Shown: positions 35,284-44,456 of the stretch, in pieces
Layout: every line of letters begins with the position of its first letter
Numbering within the stretch: position 1 is the stretch's first letter
Source of the DNA: a virus
Reading direction: 5' to 3' (one strand)
Virus record (IMG/VR): IMGVR_UViG_3300027987_000382
Location: 62,001 to 126,000 of that record
DNA: 64,000 nucleotides
Translations under genes and position numbers: made by a program
The notes under the pieces: generated by a model
Told to the model about the DNA's origin: nothing
Databases searched by the model: none
The model's input: the letters and a program-made list of their open reading frames with translations, nothing else

Positions 35284-35884
35284 GGTGCTATTTGTGGGGG
35301 CACATGTTGATGACATCGAACTTGGATGCGGCGGGACGCTGCATAAGCACCAAGATTGGGACTGTCACTGTCTGACCATATCGAAACACAGTTTCTCTCC
35401 GCTTGGGAAAGATGGTCCAAACCCAGATATATGGAAATCACAAGTCGCCGCATTGAAACATCTTGGCGATCCGCCTTTGGAGTTGTACAGCCATCGGACC
35501 AACTTTCTCGAAGAGGAAAGAAACGCTGTCTATCAGACTCTGAAAAACGCGGCTGAGAAATTCGCTCCAGATTGGGTCTTCGTTAATCATCCAGACGATC
35601 ACCAAGACCACGGCACTGTCTACCGAGAAGCCGTCAGGGCATTTTACGATTCATCTCTGATCTGCTACCCAATCTCAAGCAGCACTCAGAACTTTGAAGC
35701 CAATTATTATGAGGTCCTTCCGGACGATTCTGTAGAAGCGAAAATAGCTTCTCTACGAGAGTACGGAATGTATAAAGACAAGCCGTACTTTAAAAATGCG
35801 AGAGAACATCTCATCGCTGCGGGGACGTACCTCAGACAAGGACCGACAGAAGTTTTCAGGATTGTGAAACTAATCGAGCCTTAG
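35276..35884 (+). CDS. PIG-L/LmbE-type deacetylase
   Basis: 202 aa. A-H-V-D-D-I-E-L-G-C-G-G matches the A-H-x-D-D-x-E zinc and active-site motif. N-H-P-D-D-H-Q-D-H carries the second zinc-ligand block. Family members remove acetyl groups from N-acetyl-hexosamines on lipids, thiols or glycans. With the GNA1-type acetyltransferase at 47.7 kb and many glycosyltransferases, this enzyme probably tailors an amino sugar. Convergent with the NucS-like gene by 4 bases. Confidence 0.85.
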   Translation: MRKVLFVGAHVDDIELGCGGTLHKHQDWDCHCLTISKHSFSPLGKDGPNPDIWKSQVAALKHLGDPPLELYSHRTNFLEEERNAVYQTLKNAAEKFAPDWVFVNHPDDHQDHGTVYREAVRAFYDSSLICYPISSSTQNFEANYYEVLPDDSVEAKIASLREYGMYKDKPYFKNAREHLIAAGTYLRQGPTEVFRIVKLIEP

Positions 35885-36501
35885 ACGTCGAACCGCACTT
35901 CGACCCATTCGAATCCGAGTTTCTCGAGGTACTCGAGAGCTTTGTCTCCAATCTCTGGCCCGGCAAGATAGCCACGTGCTGACTCGAAGGTTTCGACGTA
36001 CTTTCGCAGCTGGCCACAATCAGTGACGGTAGCTTTCCGTCTCTTCACCTCAATGACGTGCTTGGTTTCATCAAATTCTGTTCCAAGCAGGTCAATCGGG
36101 CCGTGTTCTGTCTGAACTTCGGTTTCAATGCTGAAACACTCAATGTCGAAGTAATCTGGCCAGTTCCAAAAGAGCTTTTGTACCAACTCTTTTTCTGTTC
36201 GCCGCAATCTGACTTCGTCCTCGGACCAGCCATCCATCTCGCGGTAGAACAGAACCTCATCGACTATTACTTCTATCGTCTCACCATGTCTGGTAAAGGC
36301 AAGGCGTCCACATTCGACACTGCCTTCCATTTCTGTTCCCGCTCCCATATAGTTGCGTGGAGGTATCAGAGAGCCGCCATGGACAGATACGCTTCCGTCG
36401 TTCTTCCTTAGCAGAAGAAAGCTTCCTGGACCAAGGAGGCCCAGAGCCCGGCCATCATAGCGGACGGAGCCGGAAAAGTACAAGGAGAAGCTTTCAGACA
36501 T
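35881..36501 (-). CDS. nucS: NucS/EndoMS-like endonuclease
   Basis: 206 aa. The C-terminal domain has G-P-I-D-L-L-G-T-E-F then H-V-I-E-V-K-R-R-K-A-T and D-C-G-Q-L-R-K-Y-V. This is the RecB-like nuclease core of NucS with the D and E-x-K metal residues. The N-terminal half contains L-L-L-R-K-N-D-G-S-V-S-V-H-G, the dimerisation domain segment of NucS. Known members cleave mismatched or branched DNA in archaea and actinobacteria. A phage copy could act in mismatch or recombination processing. Flanked by a membrane gene and the deacetylase. Confidence 0.8.
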   Translation of the reverse strand: MSESFSLYFSGSVRYDGRALGLLGPGSFLLLRKNDGSVSVHGGSLIPPRNYMGAGTEMEGSVECGRLAFTRHGETIEVIVDEVLFYREMDGWSEDEVRLRRTEKELVQKLFWNWPDYFDIECFSIETEVQTEHGPIDLLGTEFDETKHVIEVKRRKATVTDCGQLRKYVETFESARGYLAGPEIGDKALEYLEKLGFEWVEVRFDV

Positions 36502-36537
36502 GCCTTATCTACAAACATACCTGCGGAGGATCAAAAG

Positions 36538-36900
36538 ATGCGGAAAGAACATGTTTGGAATGCTGTTTTGGCGGCCATCGCAACAGCCCTATTGGGTATT
36601 GTTGGATGGCTATCGCTGTCTGTTATCCATCTGCAGAACCAGCAAGCGGCAGAAGACGCCGAGAAGAAACTACGAGCAGACATCACCGACGTGATGAATG
36701 ATGTCGACAAAAGACTCGCAGTAATCGAAGCCTTGATGCGAAGAGACCCGATATCGCCATCGGTGTTGCCGTCGCCGCCGACTACAGCTTCGCCGAACAT
36801 CTTCAGCGACGACCCAGAACCATCGCCAGAACCGCCATCGCCACAGATACCGCTCCCTCGTTATGACTTACGGGAGCAACAGAAGCTTCCGGACAACTAG
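36538..36900 (+). CDS. Membrane-anchored coiled-coil/Pro-rich protein, 120 aa
   Basis: ATG at 36538 with CGGAGGA at 36525-36531. Residues ~8-32 form one transmembrane helix, followed by a charged heptad-like region and a Pro/Ser/Glu-rich C-terminus (P-S-P-E-P-P-S-P). This resembles an inner-membrane spanin or lysis accessory in outline, but no lipoprotein partner is visible here. Convergent with the holin-like gene (4-base overlap). Confidence 0.55.
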   Translation: MRKEHVWNAVLAAIATALLGIVGWLSLSVIHLQNQQAAEDAEKKLRADITDVMNDVDKRLAVIEALMRRDPISPSVLPSPPTTASPNIFSDDPEPSPEPPSPQIPLPRYDLREQQKLPDN

Positions 36901-37154
36901 CCGCCGTCCTGGTCTGCAGCCGCAGCTTGAGCAGCAAAGTTCACCGGATCGTTCGGCCGGTACTTGAGCTTGGCGATTTTGAACACAGTGCGACAAATTA
37001 AGTATGTCACGGCCGCCACTGTAAGACAGACGATAAGAATTCTGGTGACGTCGCTTGGGGCTGTCGCCGCCAAAATCGTGTTGACCAGACCGGTGACGGT
37101 CGTCAACCAAAGTTCCGTTGTCTTGAATCCCGGATTGTTGGTGTCGTCTGTCAT
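36897..37154 (-). CDS. Holin-like membrane protein, 85 aa
   Basis: N-terminus has N-P-G-F-K-T-T-E-L-W-L-T, close to the P-x-x-K-T-T-E-F-W-L block of a small phage holin family. Two hydrophobic segments follow (T-T-V-T-G-L-V-N-T-I-L-A and I-L-I-V-C-L-T-V-A-A-V-T-Y-L-I), then a Lys-rich tail. Overlaps the end of the 617-aa gene upstream by four bases, so it is co-transcribed with it. No endolysin in the window to pair with. Confidence 0.6.
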   Translation of the reverse strand: MTDDTNNPGFKTTELWLTTVTGLVNTILAATAPSDVTRILIVCLTVAAVTYLICRTVFKIAKLKYRPNDPVNFAAQAAAADQDGG

Positions 37155-39004
37155 GCTCCCGCCTGCTTCGCTTTTCTTGAGTCAAGCAATGCCTTAGTTT
37201 TGGCTGCAGCACGCTTGAGCTTGTCTGTTGGAATAGTACCTCCAGCACGAGCAACCGCCTGTTCCATTTTCTGCTGGCTTGGTTTTTGGCCGGTCAATGC
37301 CCACCAAAGGAGAAAAGCCTCTTGAGTGTTAAGTGCTGGTTTGGCAGAAATCTCTTTGAGCTTTTGGATGACCGGACTAGTTTGTTGTGGTTGGGGCGTC
37401 GGGGTCTCGAGTGGTGCCACCTCAAGTGGTTCCGGCTCTAGATCAGGCTGCCCGGCCTGTGTTGGTAATGTGGTAGTTGGTCTTGGTGCTGGTGTTGGTG
37501 TTCGCGTTTGTGCCGCTTCAGGTGCAGCTCCCAGCCCAGCAGCATCAGGAGGCGTTTCTGGTTCGGCCGGTGCTTCGATCTGATTGAACTGATGCTTCTT
37601 GTTGCCGTGATTGAAGAGTTTGAATGCCTTTTTCAGCGTGTCAGCCGCCTGATTGTAAGTTGCCAGTGCCTGCTGATCACCAGCTTCAGCCTTTGGCTTC
37701 AGTTTTTTCCATTGATCATACGTTTGAATAATTTGGTCCGGTGTCAGACCATTCGCGGATAGTGCTGCTTGGAATTTTTGTCGAATGTTGTCCGACAGAA
37801 TCTGAACAGCGAGTTTAGCGGCCCGCTCGTTCGTGGCAGCTGCTCCCGAAGCCGCCAACTGCTGCTGAGCATAGGCCGGATTCGACGCCATGTTTTTGGC
37901 TGTCTGAATTCCGCCACCGATGCGATTAGCAAGTCCTCCTAAGGCTCCCTTTAGACGTCCAAGAAGGCCGCCTTGTTCGGCTTCTGTCAGGGCTGGGATT
38001 GATGTACTGTGTTCGCGACCAATCTTCATCAGCATAAGATTGGCGATGAGCCCGATATTCCTGCAAACCGCCTGCTCGCACATGAGGTCCATCGCTAGTT
38101 CGCGGACGATGTCCTCACCTTTGAGCCTCTTGGCGGTTTGTTCATATTCTGGCGACCCAGGTAACGCCAAGCCTGGAGGTTTGGCGATCTGGCTTTGTGG
38201 CGTCACAATCGGACTTTGTGGTGCTTGTGGTGCCGCTTGTGGTGCCGCTTGTGGTGCCGCTTGTGGTGCCGCCGGAGCTGTCGGCTGCGTCTGTTCGGGT
38301 TGAGCTGCACCAGCCGCCTTTCTCGCTTTGATATCCTCCAACCTTTTGAGCAATTGTCCCAACCGCTCACGATGACTGCCTTGTGTCGTTGGCTGTTGCC
38401 GCTGTGCACCACCAAGTAGTTGTTGAAGCAAACCCTGCTGTTGCTGCGGCTGCTGCGGCTGGACTGGTTGTGCTCCGTTCTGACCTTGCGGTTGCTGAGC
38501 CTCGGCCTGAGCTGCCTGCTGCCCGCCACTGAGGATGTCCTGCTGGACTTGTTGCTTTACAGCCGTCTTTGATTCTTGATCGACACCGCCGAATGCCCCA
38601 AACAGTGATTCCCACCAGTCGGCGTTCGTGTCGTCGAGAATCGATCCTTGGAGTTGTCCGGCCTGTTTGATCAGATTGTTGATCTGCTGGCTGCTCCCGC
38701 TCGGGGCCATAATCGAGAGCAGTGTCTCGAGATCGCCACCTGGTCCTGGAGTCAGAGCTGAGCGTAATTTTGCGAGACCGGTCTTGAAGAGTTCTCCGAG
38801 AGCACCTTCGCTCAATACATTACTATCCAGTACGGATTCGACGAATATGTAAGGTATTGGGCGTGGTTCGCGATAGACGCGGCCGTTCCCGGCTTTGATT
38901 CTGACGATTGTGTTTTCAACCACGACTGGACGCATTCCATCCAGCATCAAACGAAGCTGGAGGAAGTATGGGTCGTCCAGGGTTGTGATCTTAGCCAGTT
39001 TCAT
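37151..39004 (-). CDS. Ala/Gln/Pro-rich protein, 617 aa
   Basis: Probable virion-associated or scaffold-like protein; no family recognised. Residues 1-~150 are globular. Two low-complexity regions follow: a Gln-rich one (Q-P-Q-Q-P-Q-Q-Q-Q) around 185-200 and A-A-P-Q repeats around 245-260 encoded by a 12-bp tandem repeat. A middle helical domain with G-L-I-A-N-L-M-L-M lies near 330, and a Pro-rich segment (T-P-T-P-A-P-R-P-T) near 515. The final ~60 residues are basic. Co-transcribed with the holin-like gene. Confidence 0.65.
   Translation of the reverse strand: MKLAKITTLDDPYFLQLRLMLDGMRPVVVENTIVRIKAGNGRVYREPRPIPYIFVESVLDSNVLSEGALGELFKTGLAKLRSALTPGPGGDLETLLSIMAPSGSSQQINNLIKQAGQLQGSILDDTNADWWESLFGAFGGVDQESKTAVKQQVQQDILSGGQQAAQAEAQQPQGQNGAQPVQPQQPQQQQGLLQQLLGGAQRQQPTTQGSHRERLGQLLKRLEDIKARKAAGAAQPEQTQPTAPAAPQAAPQAAPQAAPQAPQSPIVTPQSQIAKPPGLALPGSPEYEQTAKRLKGEDIVRELAMDLMCEQAVCRNIGLIANLMLMKIGREHSTSIPALTEAEQGGLLGRLKGALGGLANRIGGGIQTAKNMASNPAYAQQQLAASGAAATNERAAKLAVQILSDNIRQKFQAALSANGLTPDQIIQTYDQWKKLKPKAEAGDQQALATYNQAADTLKKAFKLFNHGNKKHQFNQIEAPAEPETPPDAAGLGAAPEAAQTRTPTPAPRPTTTLPTQAGQPDLEPEPLEVAPLETPTPQPQQTSPVIQKLKEISAKPALNTQEAFLLWWALTGQKPSQQKMEQAVARAGGTIPTDKLKRAAAKTKALLDSRKAKQAGA
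38224..38271 (-). repeat. 12-bp tandem repeat, four copies
   Basis: CTTGTGGTGCCG occurs four times head to tail with no mismatch, inside the 617-aa gene. It keeps the reading frame and codes A-A-P-Q units. Perfect copies indicate recent slippage expansion, so copy number may vary between relatives. Confidence 0.9.
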
Positions 39005-39028
39005 ACTCTATCTTTGCGGATCTGGACA

Positions 39029-39460
39029 ATGAAGTTTCCCATCATGGTGCTCACCTACGGTGCTTTCGGAGCAGACCAGAAGAAATTGTATATCTACGAA
39101 AGCGAAGGGGTACCTCTATTTCCAGCTTTCCACGATCCTGTGGTTGCAGCACAATTCCAAGCAGCACATCAAAAGATCATCGCGGAGCATGGGGACGAGC
39201 GGCGTCTTACGCTTCAGGTCTGCAAAGAACCGAAGTACATGCGAGACATGATGGTCGTCATGATGTCCATCGCTCCGGACGTCACTACAATAATTTTTGA
39301 CCCGTCTCCGCCAGAGGGCCTTTCTCAGAAGGCGATGAAGGCTGGGGTCAAGCCCCAAGATAGGCAGCGATCATTTGAAGACGTGATTCAAGAATTGGAG
39401 GATTCTTTGTCCACCAAATCGCCGTCAAATGCGGAGAAATCGTCAGAGCACTCGAAGTAG
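39029..39460 (+). CDS. Hypothetical protein, 143 aa
   Basis: ATG at 39029 (G-G-A purine stretch before it). It diverges from the 617-aa gene with 24 bases between starts. Met-rich middle (M-M-V-V-M-M-S-I) and a Ser/Glu-rich C-terminus. Not recognised. The last 73 bases overlap a minus-strand small gene. Confidence 0.5.
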   Translation: MKFPIMVLTYGAFGADQKKLYIYESEGVPLFPAFHDPVVAAQFQAAHQKIIAEHGDERRLTLQVCKEPKYMRDMMVVMMSIAPDVTTIIFDPSPPEGLSQKAMKAGVKPQDRQRSFEDVIQELEDSLSTKSPSNAEKSSEHSK

Positions 39461-39603
39461 ACTGGTTCTTTTCTCTTCTGGCCATCTACTATCACGATGG
39501 TCGGCTCCTCGATATCGTCAAGCGAGATCTCTTCTTCAACTTGAGATGACTTTGTCGAGTTGTCGTCTATTCCAGACACGGTGTTCGATCTTCCTCTGTT
39601 CAT
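39388..39603 (-). CDS. Possible small acidic protein, 71 aa
   Basis: Minus-strand frame rich in Asp, Glu and Ser (S-L-D-D-I-E-E-P-T-I-V-I-V-D-G). It overlaps the end of the sialidase-like gene by 68 bases on the same strand and the 143-aa gene by 73 bases on the other. Long overlaps make it uncertain; the true start may be later than 39603. The sequence looks protein-like, so I keep it with low confidence. Confidence 0.35.
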   Translation of the reverse strand: MNRGRSNTVSGIDDNSTKSSQVEEEISLDDIEEPTIVIVDGQKRKEPVYFECSDDFSAFDGDLVDKESSNS

Positions 39604-40561
39604 TCGAGAACGTCATGTGAAGATTGTCGTATTCGTCTACGCACATTGATGGGTATCCACCAACATCGCCGATCACACAGATCTTTTGGACACTCGGAAC
39701 TCTGTCCTTAAACGCGATCTCGCCTAATGTTAGGTTTCGGCGGCTGATCTTGTCGGTGTCATTCCATAATAACAGATCACGGCCCGCCCATTGGATAGCG
39801 TGCAATGAACTATTTCTGTTCGGGATTTTAGTCGGTCGTGGTGAAGACCAGCTTTCTCCGAAATCATCAGAGTAGCAATATCGGCACGCAGTTTCGTTGG
39901 TACCGAAATTTCTGCTGAGCGAGTGGACCCGGTTATCTGTCTTCCACAAGGTCGGCTGAATCATGTCCTGCCCAATCGATCCAACACGCATCGTGTGCAT
40001 CGTCTGGTCCAGCACTCTTGTGGTCGATTTGTCAACGATCCTGATCTTATAGATGACGCCGGATCGTGCTAACTCATCATATAAAGGCAGTAAATAATCG
40101 GTTCTGCATCCGATTGTCCCGTAGTGAATGGGGTTACAACGCCCAAGGAGGTGCTGGTCAGGGAATGCTAATTGCCTTGGTTCGGCGACAAATTCGATTC
40201 CGTTATTGAGGACCACCTCCTGTATCCAAAGACTACAGAACCTCCAGCGGTCAACGATGCGGCGTACATCGCCGGTGTCTTCGAACTTGGACCAGATAAG
40301 ATAGGCTTGTGTGCCGTGCGACCAAATCACAGGATTGCCAGTTTTGTCGCCGATTCTCACGGCTTCGGAGTATGTGCCATCGTCCTTGCTGAATGTGACG
40401 TACACGCTTTGATCGTCGCGGCATTCACCTGTTCCGGAATACCAGGCCAAAAGCACCCCTCCACGAAACGGACAAACAGAAGAGCAGTGATTGAACCTCC
40501 CGGCCCCAACTTCGTGTCGGCGGCTAGTCGCGAAGATACTACGGATGATTCTTCGGAGCAT
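39536..40561 (-). CDS. Sialidase/BNR-repeat-like protein
   Basis: 341 aa. C-Y-S-D-D-F-G-E-S-W-S-S is an Asp-box (S-x-D-x-G-x-T/S-W). Earlier V-Y-V-T-F-S-K-D-D-G resembles a second, degenerate one. R-N-F-G-T-N-E-T and N-R-N-S-S-L-H-A-I suit the six-bladed propeller of GH33-type or related exosialidases and BNR glycoside hydrolases. No signal peptide. It could cut terminal sialic-acid-like sugars on the host surface, or be a virion glycan-binding propeller. Arg-triad assignment needs a structure. Confidence 0.65.
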   Translation of the reverse strand: MLRRIIRSIFATSRRHEVGAGRFNHCSSVCPFRGGVLLAWYSGTGECRDDQSVYVTFSKDDGTYSEAVRIGDKTGNPVIWSHGTQAYLIWSKFEDTGDVRRIVDRWRFCSLWIQEVVLNNGIEFVAEPRQLAFPDQHLLGRCNPIHYGTIGCRTDYLLPLYDELARSGVIYKIRIVDKSTTRVLDQTMHTMRVGSIGQDMIQPTLWKTDNRVHSLSRNFGTNETACRYCYSDDFGESWSSPRPTKIPNRNSSLHAIQWAGRDLLLWNDTDKISRRNLTLGEIAFKDRVPSVQKICVIGDVGGYPSMCVDEYDNLHMTFSNEQRKIEHRVWNRRQLDKVISS

Positions 40562-40591
40562 CGAAGCCTCCTCGGATTTGGAAGCGTGTCA

Positions 40592-40981
40592 ATGGAACGA
40601 TCAACGATCAGCAGTTGGATTCGTCAAGCACGATACCGTGCCAAGCGTCAAGATATCTACAGCGATTTGGAGATTTCCGATGTAGAGGAAATAATTGAGA
40701 GTTACGAGGACAAGTGTGCGTATTGTGGTGATGAAGCGGAGACTCTCGATCATCCGTTCCCACTAAAACCAACCGCACCGAATGTCCCCGCGAACATCCT
40801 GCCGTCGTGCAAGGACTGCAAGGCTCACAAGAAAAATAATGATCTTGTCTGGATGTTCTCGTCAGGCACGCTCGAGCAAGTAAAGTATCTCGAATTGCTC
40901 CAACAGATGTTCAGTCGCAAAGGTGGGGACACGATTAAGGAACACGTCAGAAAAGTGACTGGCCTCGTTGGAGACTCTTAG
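40592..40981 (+). CDS. HNH endonuclease
   Basis: 129 aa, ATG at 40592. C-A-Y-C-G-D-E-A then L-D-H-P-F-P-L, then N-I-L-P-S-C-K-D-C-K-A-H-K-K-N make a zinc-bound HNH with H and N. Basic N-terminal helix (R-Q-A-R-Y-R-A-K-R-Q) binds DNA. Free-standing HNH genes are common in phages as homing or packaging nucleases. Diverges from the sialidase gene with 30 bases between starts. Confidence 0.8.
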   Translation: MERSTISSWIRQARYRAKRQDIYSDLEISDVEEIIESYEDKCAYCGDEAETLDHPFPLKPTAPNVPANILPSCKDCKAHKKNNDLVWMFSSGTLEQVKYLELLQQMFSRKGGDTIKEHVRKVTGLVGDS

Positions 40982-40982
40982 C

Positions 40983-41240
40983 GTGTCGAAAAAACCTTAT
41001 CCTGGCTTCTCGCCAAATTACAAGACTGTGGACGAAACCGCAGGCTTCAAGAGAACGTGCATTGTTCTCGAATTTCTCAGCATCGGACCGCTCGAATCAA
41101 CGCATCTGGCTCTAATCCAAGAGCAGCTTGAAGCTCTCACAGAACGACTACAAAGACAAATTCCATACGTCGAAAACACGGACGTCGTCCTCCCAGACCG
41201 TTTCGACCCGGTCCTGAAGGAGGGTCTCCGGCTCTCATGA
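40983..41240 (+). CDS. Hypothetical protein, 85 aa
   Basis: GTG at 40983 starts one base after the HNH stop; a TTG at 40968 is in frame. Contains an amphipathic helix (L-I-Q-E-Q-L-E-A-L-T-E-R-L-Q-R). Unrecognised. The ~125 bases after it, before the next gene, hold no + gene; the minus strand there encodes a short protein-like stretch. Confidence 0.5.
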   Translation: MSKKPYPGFSPNYKTVDETAGFKRTCIVLEFLSIGPLESTHLALIQEQLEALTERLQRQIPYVENTDVVLPDRFDPVLKEGLRLS

Positions 41241-41366
41241 ATCACGTGTTCTCGAATGGTAGTTCTCTGTATTTGAGGAAGTACCAATTGTAGTCCTCAT
41301 TTAACGGGGACCATTGCGTTGCAACAATTCGCCGTTTCAACGTATTGATCTCCGGAGGATTGACTG

Positions 41367-42197
41367 ATGAGCACAAATTCGGGTGGACGTGAGAGGTTCC
41401 CAACAGGCCAAGAGGTCCAGATACTACTGTTGACAGGCCAAGTAGATCCAAAGATCTACGTCGTCGAACCAGAGCCGGTCGAAACGACCGACGAAGATGA
41501 CAACGAAGCCGAAAACATCGTACCAGACTTCGTCAGAGCCGACAGGAAAGGGCACGTCCCGCTCCGCGAGAAGGACGGCACCCGCACTTGCAAGATTCAC
41601 TTTCGCCGGATTCTTCCGCTGGACTCAGATGGCAAAGCGACTGTCATTGAGTCGAGTGATAAATACCGTGCGATTTGTCCGAAGTGTGGGAACGTATTCG
41701 ATGTTGGACCGGATTGTGAACGGATCAACTGCCCCAATGACGGCGAATTCGAGTTATCCTGGCTAGGAGTCAAACCCATGACAACAGAGACGAAGAAGGA
41801 AACCACCACCGCCACTGCTCCGAAGAGCAAGAGCGATACGAAGGACAAGCCCAAGCCCGAAAAGAAGAAAGTCGCCAAAGAGCCGGTGCTCGTCGACTTC
41901 AAGGCCCTCGAAAGCCTCGATGGATGCGAACTCTGGACGAAAAAGAACGTCAAATTCGACCATCCCGAAGTTGACGTCAGGGCACACGTCCTGCTCTTCA
42001 CCGGCGAATCGCCGCGTAAGTATTGCTTCAACACGTACAACGGTGCTCTCGGCAAAAAGTCCACCGCAATCCACACGGACGAATTCATCGCCGACAAGCC
42101 CATCAAGGGAGCGAAGAAAGATCGCCCCTGGTTCGCCGTCAAAGACCTCGACAAAGAGCGAGAACGCCTCACCAAGAACGGCTACGAGCAGTCCTGA
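41367..42197 (+). CDS. Zinc-ribbon protein with charged linker, 276 aa
   Basis: GGAGG at 41354-41358 precedes the ATG. Residues ~1-100 are acidic and beta-rich. C-P-K-C-G-N-V and C-E-R-I-N-C-P form a zinc ribbon near 105-125. A Thr/Lys-rich linker (T-E-T-K-K-E-T-T-T-A) spans ~140-175, and the C-terminal ~100 residues are globular (D-R-P-W-F-A-V-K-D-L). No family recognised. Upstream of csrA, with its own leader. Confidence 0.6.
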   Translation: MSTNSGGRERFPTGQEVQILLLTGQVDPKIYVVEPEPVETTDEDDNEAENIVPDFVRADRKGHVPLREKDGTRTCKIHFRRILPLDSDGKATVIESSDKYRAICPKCGNVFDVGPDCERINCPNDGEFELSWLGVKPMTTETKKETTTATAPKSKSDTKDKPKPEKKKVAKEPVLVDFKALESLDGCELWTKKNVKFDHPEVDVRAHVLLFTGESPRKYCFNTYNGALGKKSTAIHTDEFIADKPIKGAKKDRPWFAVKDLDKERERLTKNGYEQS

Positions 42198-42253
42198 GTC
42201 CCGTCGACAACTGGACACGGCCGTCCGAATCCCCATAGCAACGGAGTGCAGAC

Positions 42254-42451
42254 ATGCTAGTTCTGTCACGTAAAAAGAACGAATCGATCGTGATCAGCAA
42301 CGACATCGTGATCACGGTCGTCGAAATCCGGGGCGACAAAGTCCGCCTCGGAATCGAGGCACCGAAAGAGATCCCCGTCCATCGCTCCGAAGTCAAGGAC
42401 GCGATCGATCGGGATGCTGCAAAAGCAGCAAAAGCTAACACGTCAGTGTAA
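42254..42451 (+). CDS. csrA: CsrA-family carbon storage regulator
   Basis: 65 aa. M-L-V-L-S-R-K-K-N-E-S-I-V-I is the canonical CsrA N-terminus. I-T-V-V-E-I-R-G-D-K-V-R-L-G-I-E-A-P and I-P-V-H-R-S-E-V are the RNA-binding beta-strands and C-terminal contact residues. A short helical tail follows. CsrA dimers bind A-N-G-G-A sites in mRNA leaders and change translation and stability. A phage copy could rewire host carbon metabolism during infection, in line with the sugar genes around. ACGGAG sits before its own start, so autoregulation is possible. Followed by a strong hairpin. Confidence 0.95.
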   Translation: MLVLSRKKNESIVISNDIVITVVEIRGDKVRLGIEAPKEIPVHRSEVKDAIDRDAAKAAKANTSV

Positions 42452-42471
42452 CGCAATCCGCCGTCCGTGGT

Positions 42472-42498
42472 CGAGAGCCGGGTCCTGCCCGGCTCTCG
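42472..42498 (+). terminator. Strong hairpin after csrA
   Basis: CGAGAGCCGGG (42472-42482) pairs perfectly with CCCGGCTCTCG (42488-42498), an 11-bp GC-rich stem with a 5-base loop, starting 20 bases after the csrA stop. No T-run follows, so termination may be Rho-assisted or the hairpin may protect the csrA mRNA end. The csrA gene and hairpin form a compact unit. Confidence 0.55.
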
Positions 42499-42512
42499 GC
42501 GTATATAATCCC

Positions 42513-42794
42513 ATGGATGAACACACCCCAATCGACGGTGAATACGGCCTCGATTACCAGCTCTTCGTCATGCGACGAATGATCGAGCAACTCCCGCCCG
42601 ATCTCGCAACCTCTCTAAACGGACAATTGGATTCCATTATAGAAGCCATCAAGAACCGCTTCAAAATTGTCCGAGACAACATCGAAAACAATCTCGATGA
42701 CGCCGTCCTGGCCGTCAAAATGCTCGAATTCGACCTACAAGCGACGAAGAATGAACGAGACACCCTCCAAGAACGTCTCGACGGCTCTCCCTGA
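42513..42794 (+). CDS. Hypothetical helical protein, 93 aa
   Basis: ATG at 42513 lies 15 bases after the hairpin stem, with no clear Shine-Dalgarno site; ATATAAT sits directly before it (42503-42509). Highly helical, acidic and Leu/Ile-rich coiled-coil pattern (M-L-E-F-D-L-Q-A-T-K-N-E-R-D-T-L). Unrecognised. After its stop a ~105-base gap follows before the next gene. Confidence 0.5.
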   Translation: MDEHTPIDGEYGLDYQLFVMRRMIEQLPPDLATSLNGQLDSIIEAIKNRFKIVRDNIENNLDDAVLAVKMLEFDLQATKNERDTLQERLDGSP

Positions 42795-42878
42795 GCCTTT
42801 CTAGCCCTCTCCGCCCTCAGCCCCACCGCTTCCAGAATTCAAAGGAAGCCAAGAGAGAAGCTCGGAGCCACATAGTAG

Positions 42879-44261
<1,383 letters not shown>

Positions 44262-44265
<4 letters not shown>

Positions 44266-44456
44266 GCGACGACGCCCCCGACACAGCGGAATCGGATAGT
44301 CCACGCGAGCAGAAACGACGGCAAGTTCAACGGCACTGGTTCGACCAGCAGCCAGAGAAGAAGCAAGACGAGATTATCAAGCCTCACTTCGACGCCGAAC
44401 ACAAGACGTCTGAAGACGTCAAAAAAGCCGTCAAAGACTTTGAGGAGTATCAGTGA
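44262..44456 (+). CDS. Hypothetical charged protein, 64 aa
   Basis: ATGA overlaps with both neighbours. Very hydrophilic, Glu/Lys/Asp-rich, probably disordered with a helical C-terminus. Could be a small partner or linker protein in the glycan operon. Unrecognised. Confidence 0.5.

Noticed and set aside
38224-38271. Tandem repeat as a CRISPR array
   Set aside because: 12-bp perfect units without spacers, in frame within a coding sequence; it codes an A-A-P-Q repeat.
42503-42512. ATATAAT sequence just before the ATG at 42513, as a -10 promoter
   Set aside because: It is only four bases before the start codon and the expected -35 position falls in the terminator stem, so a promoter driving this gene is unlikely.
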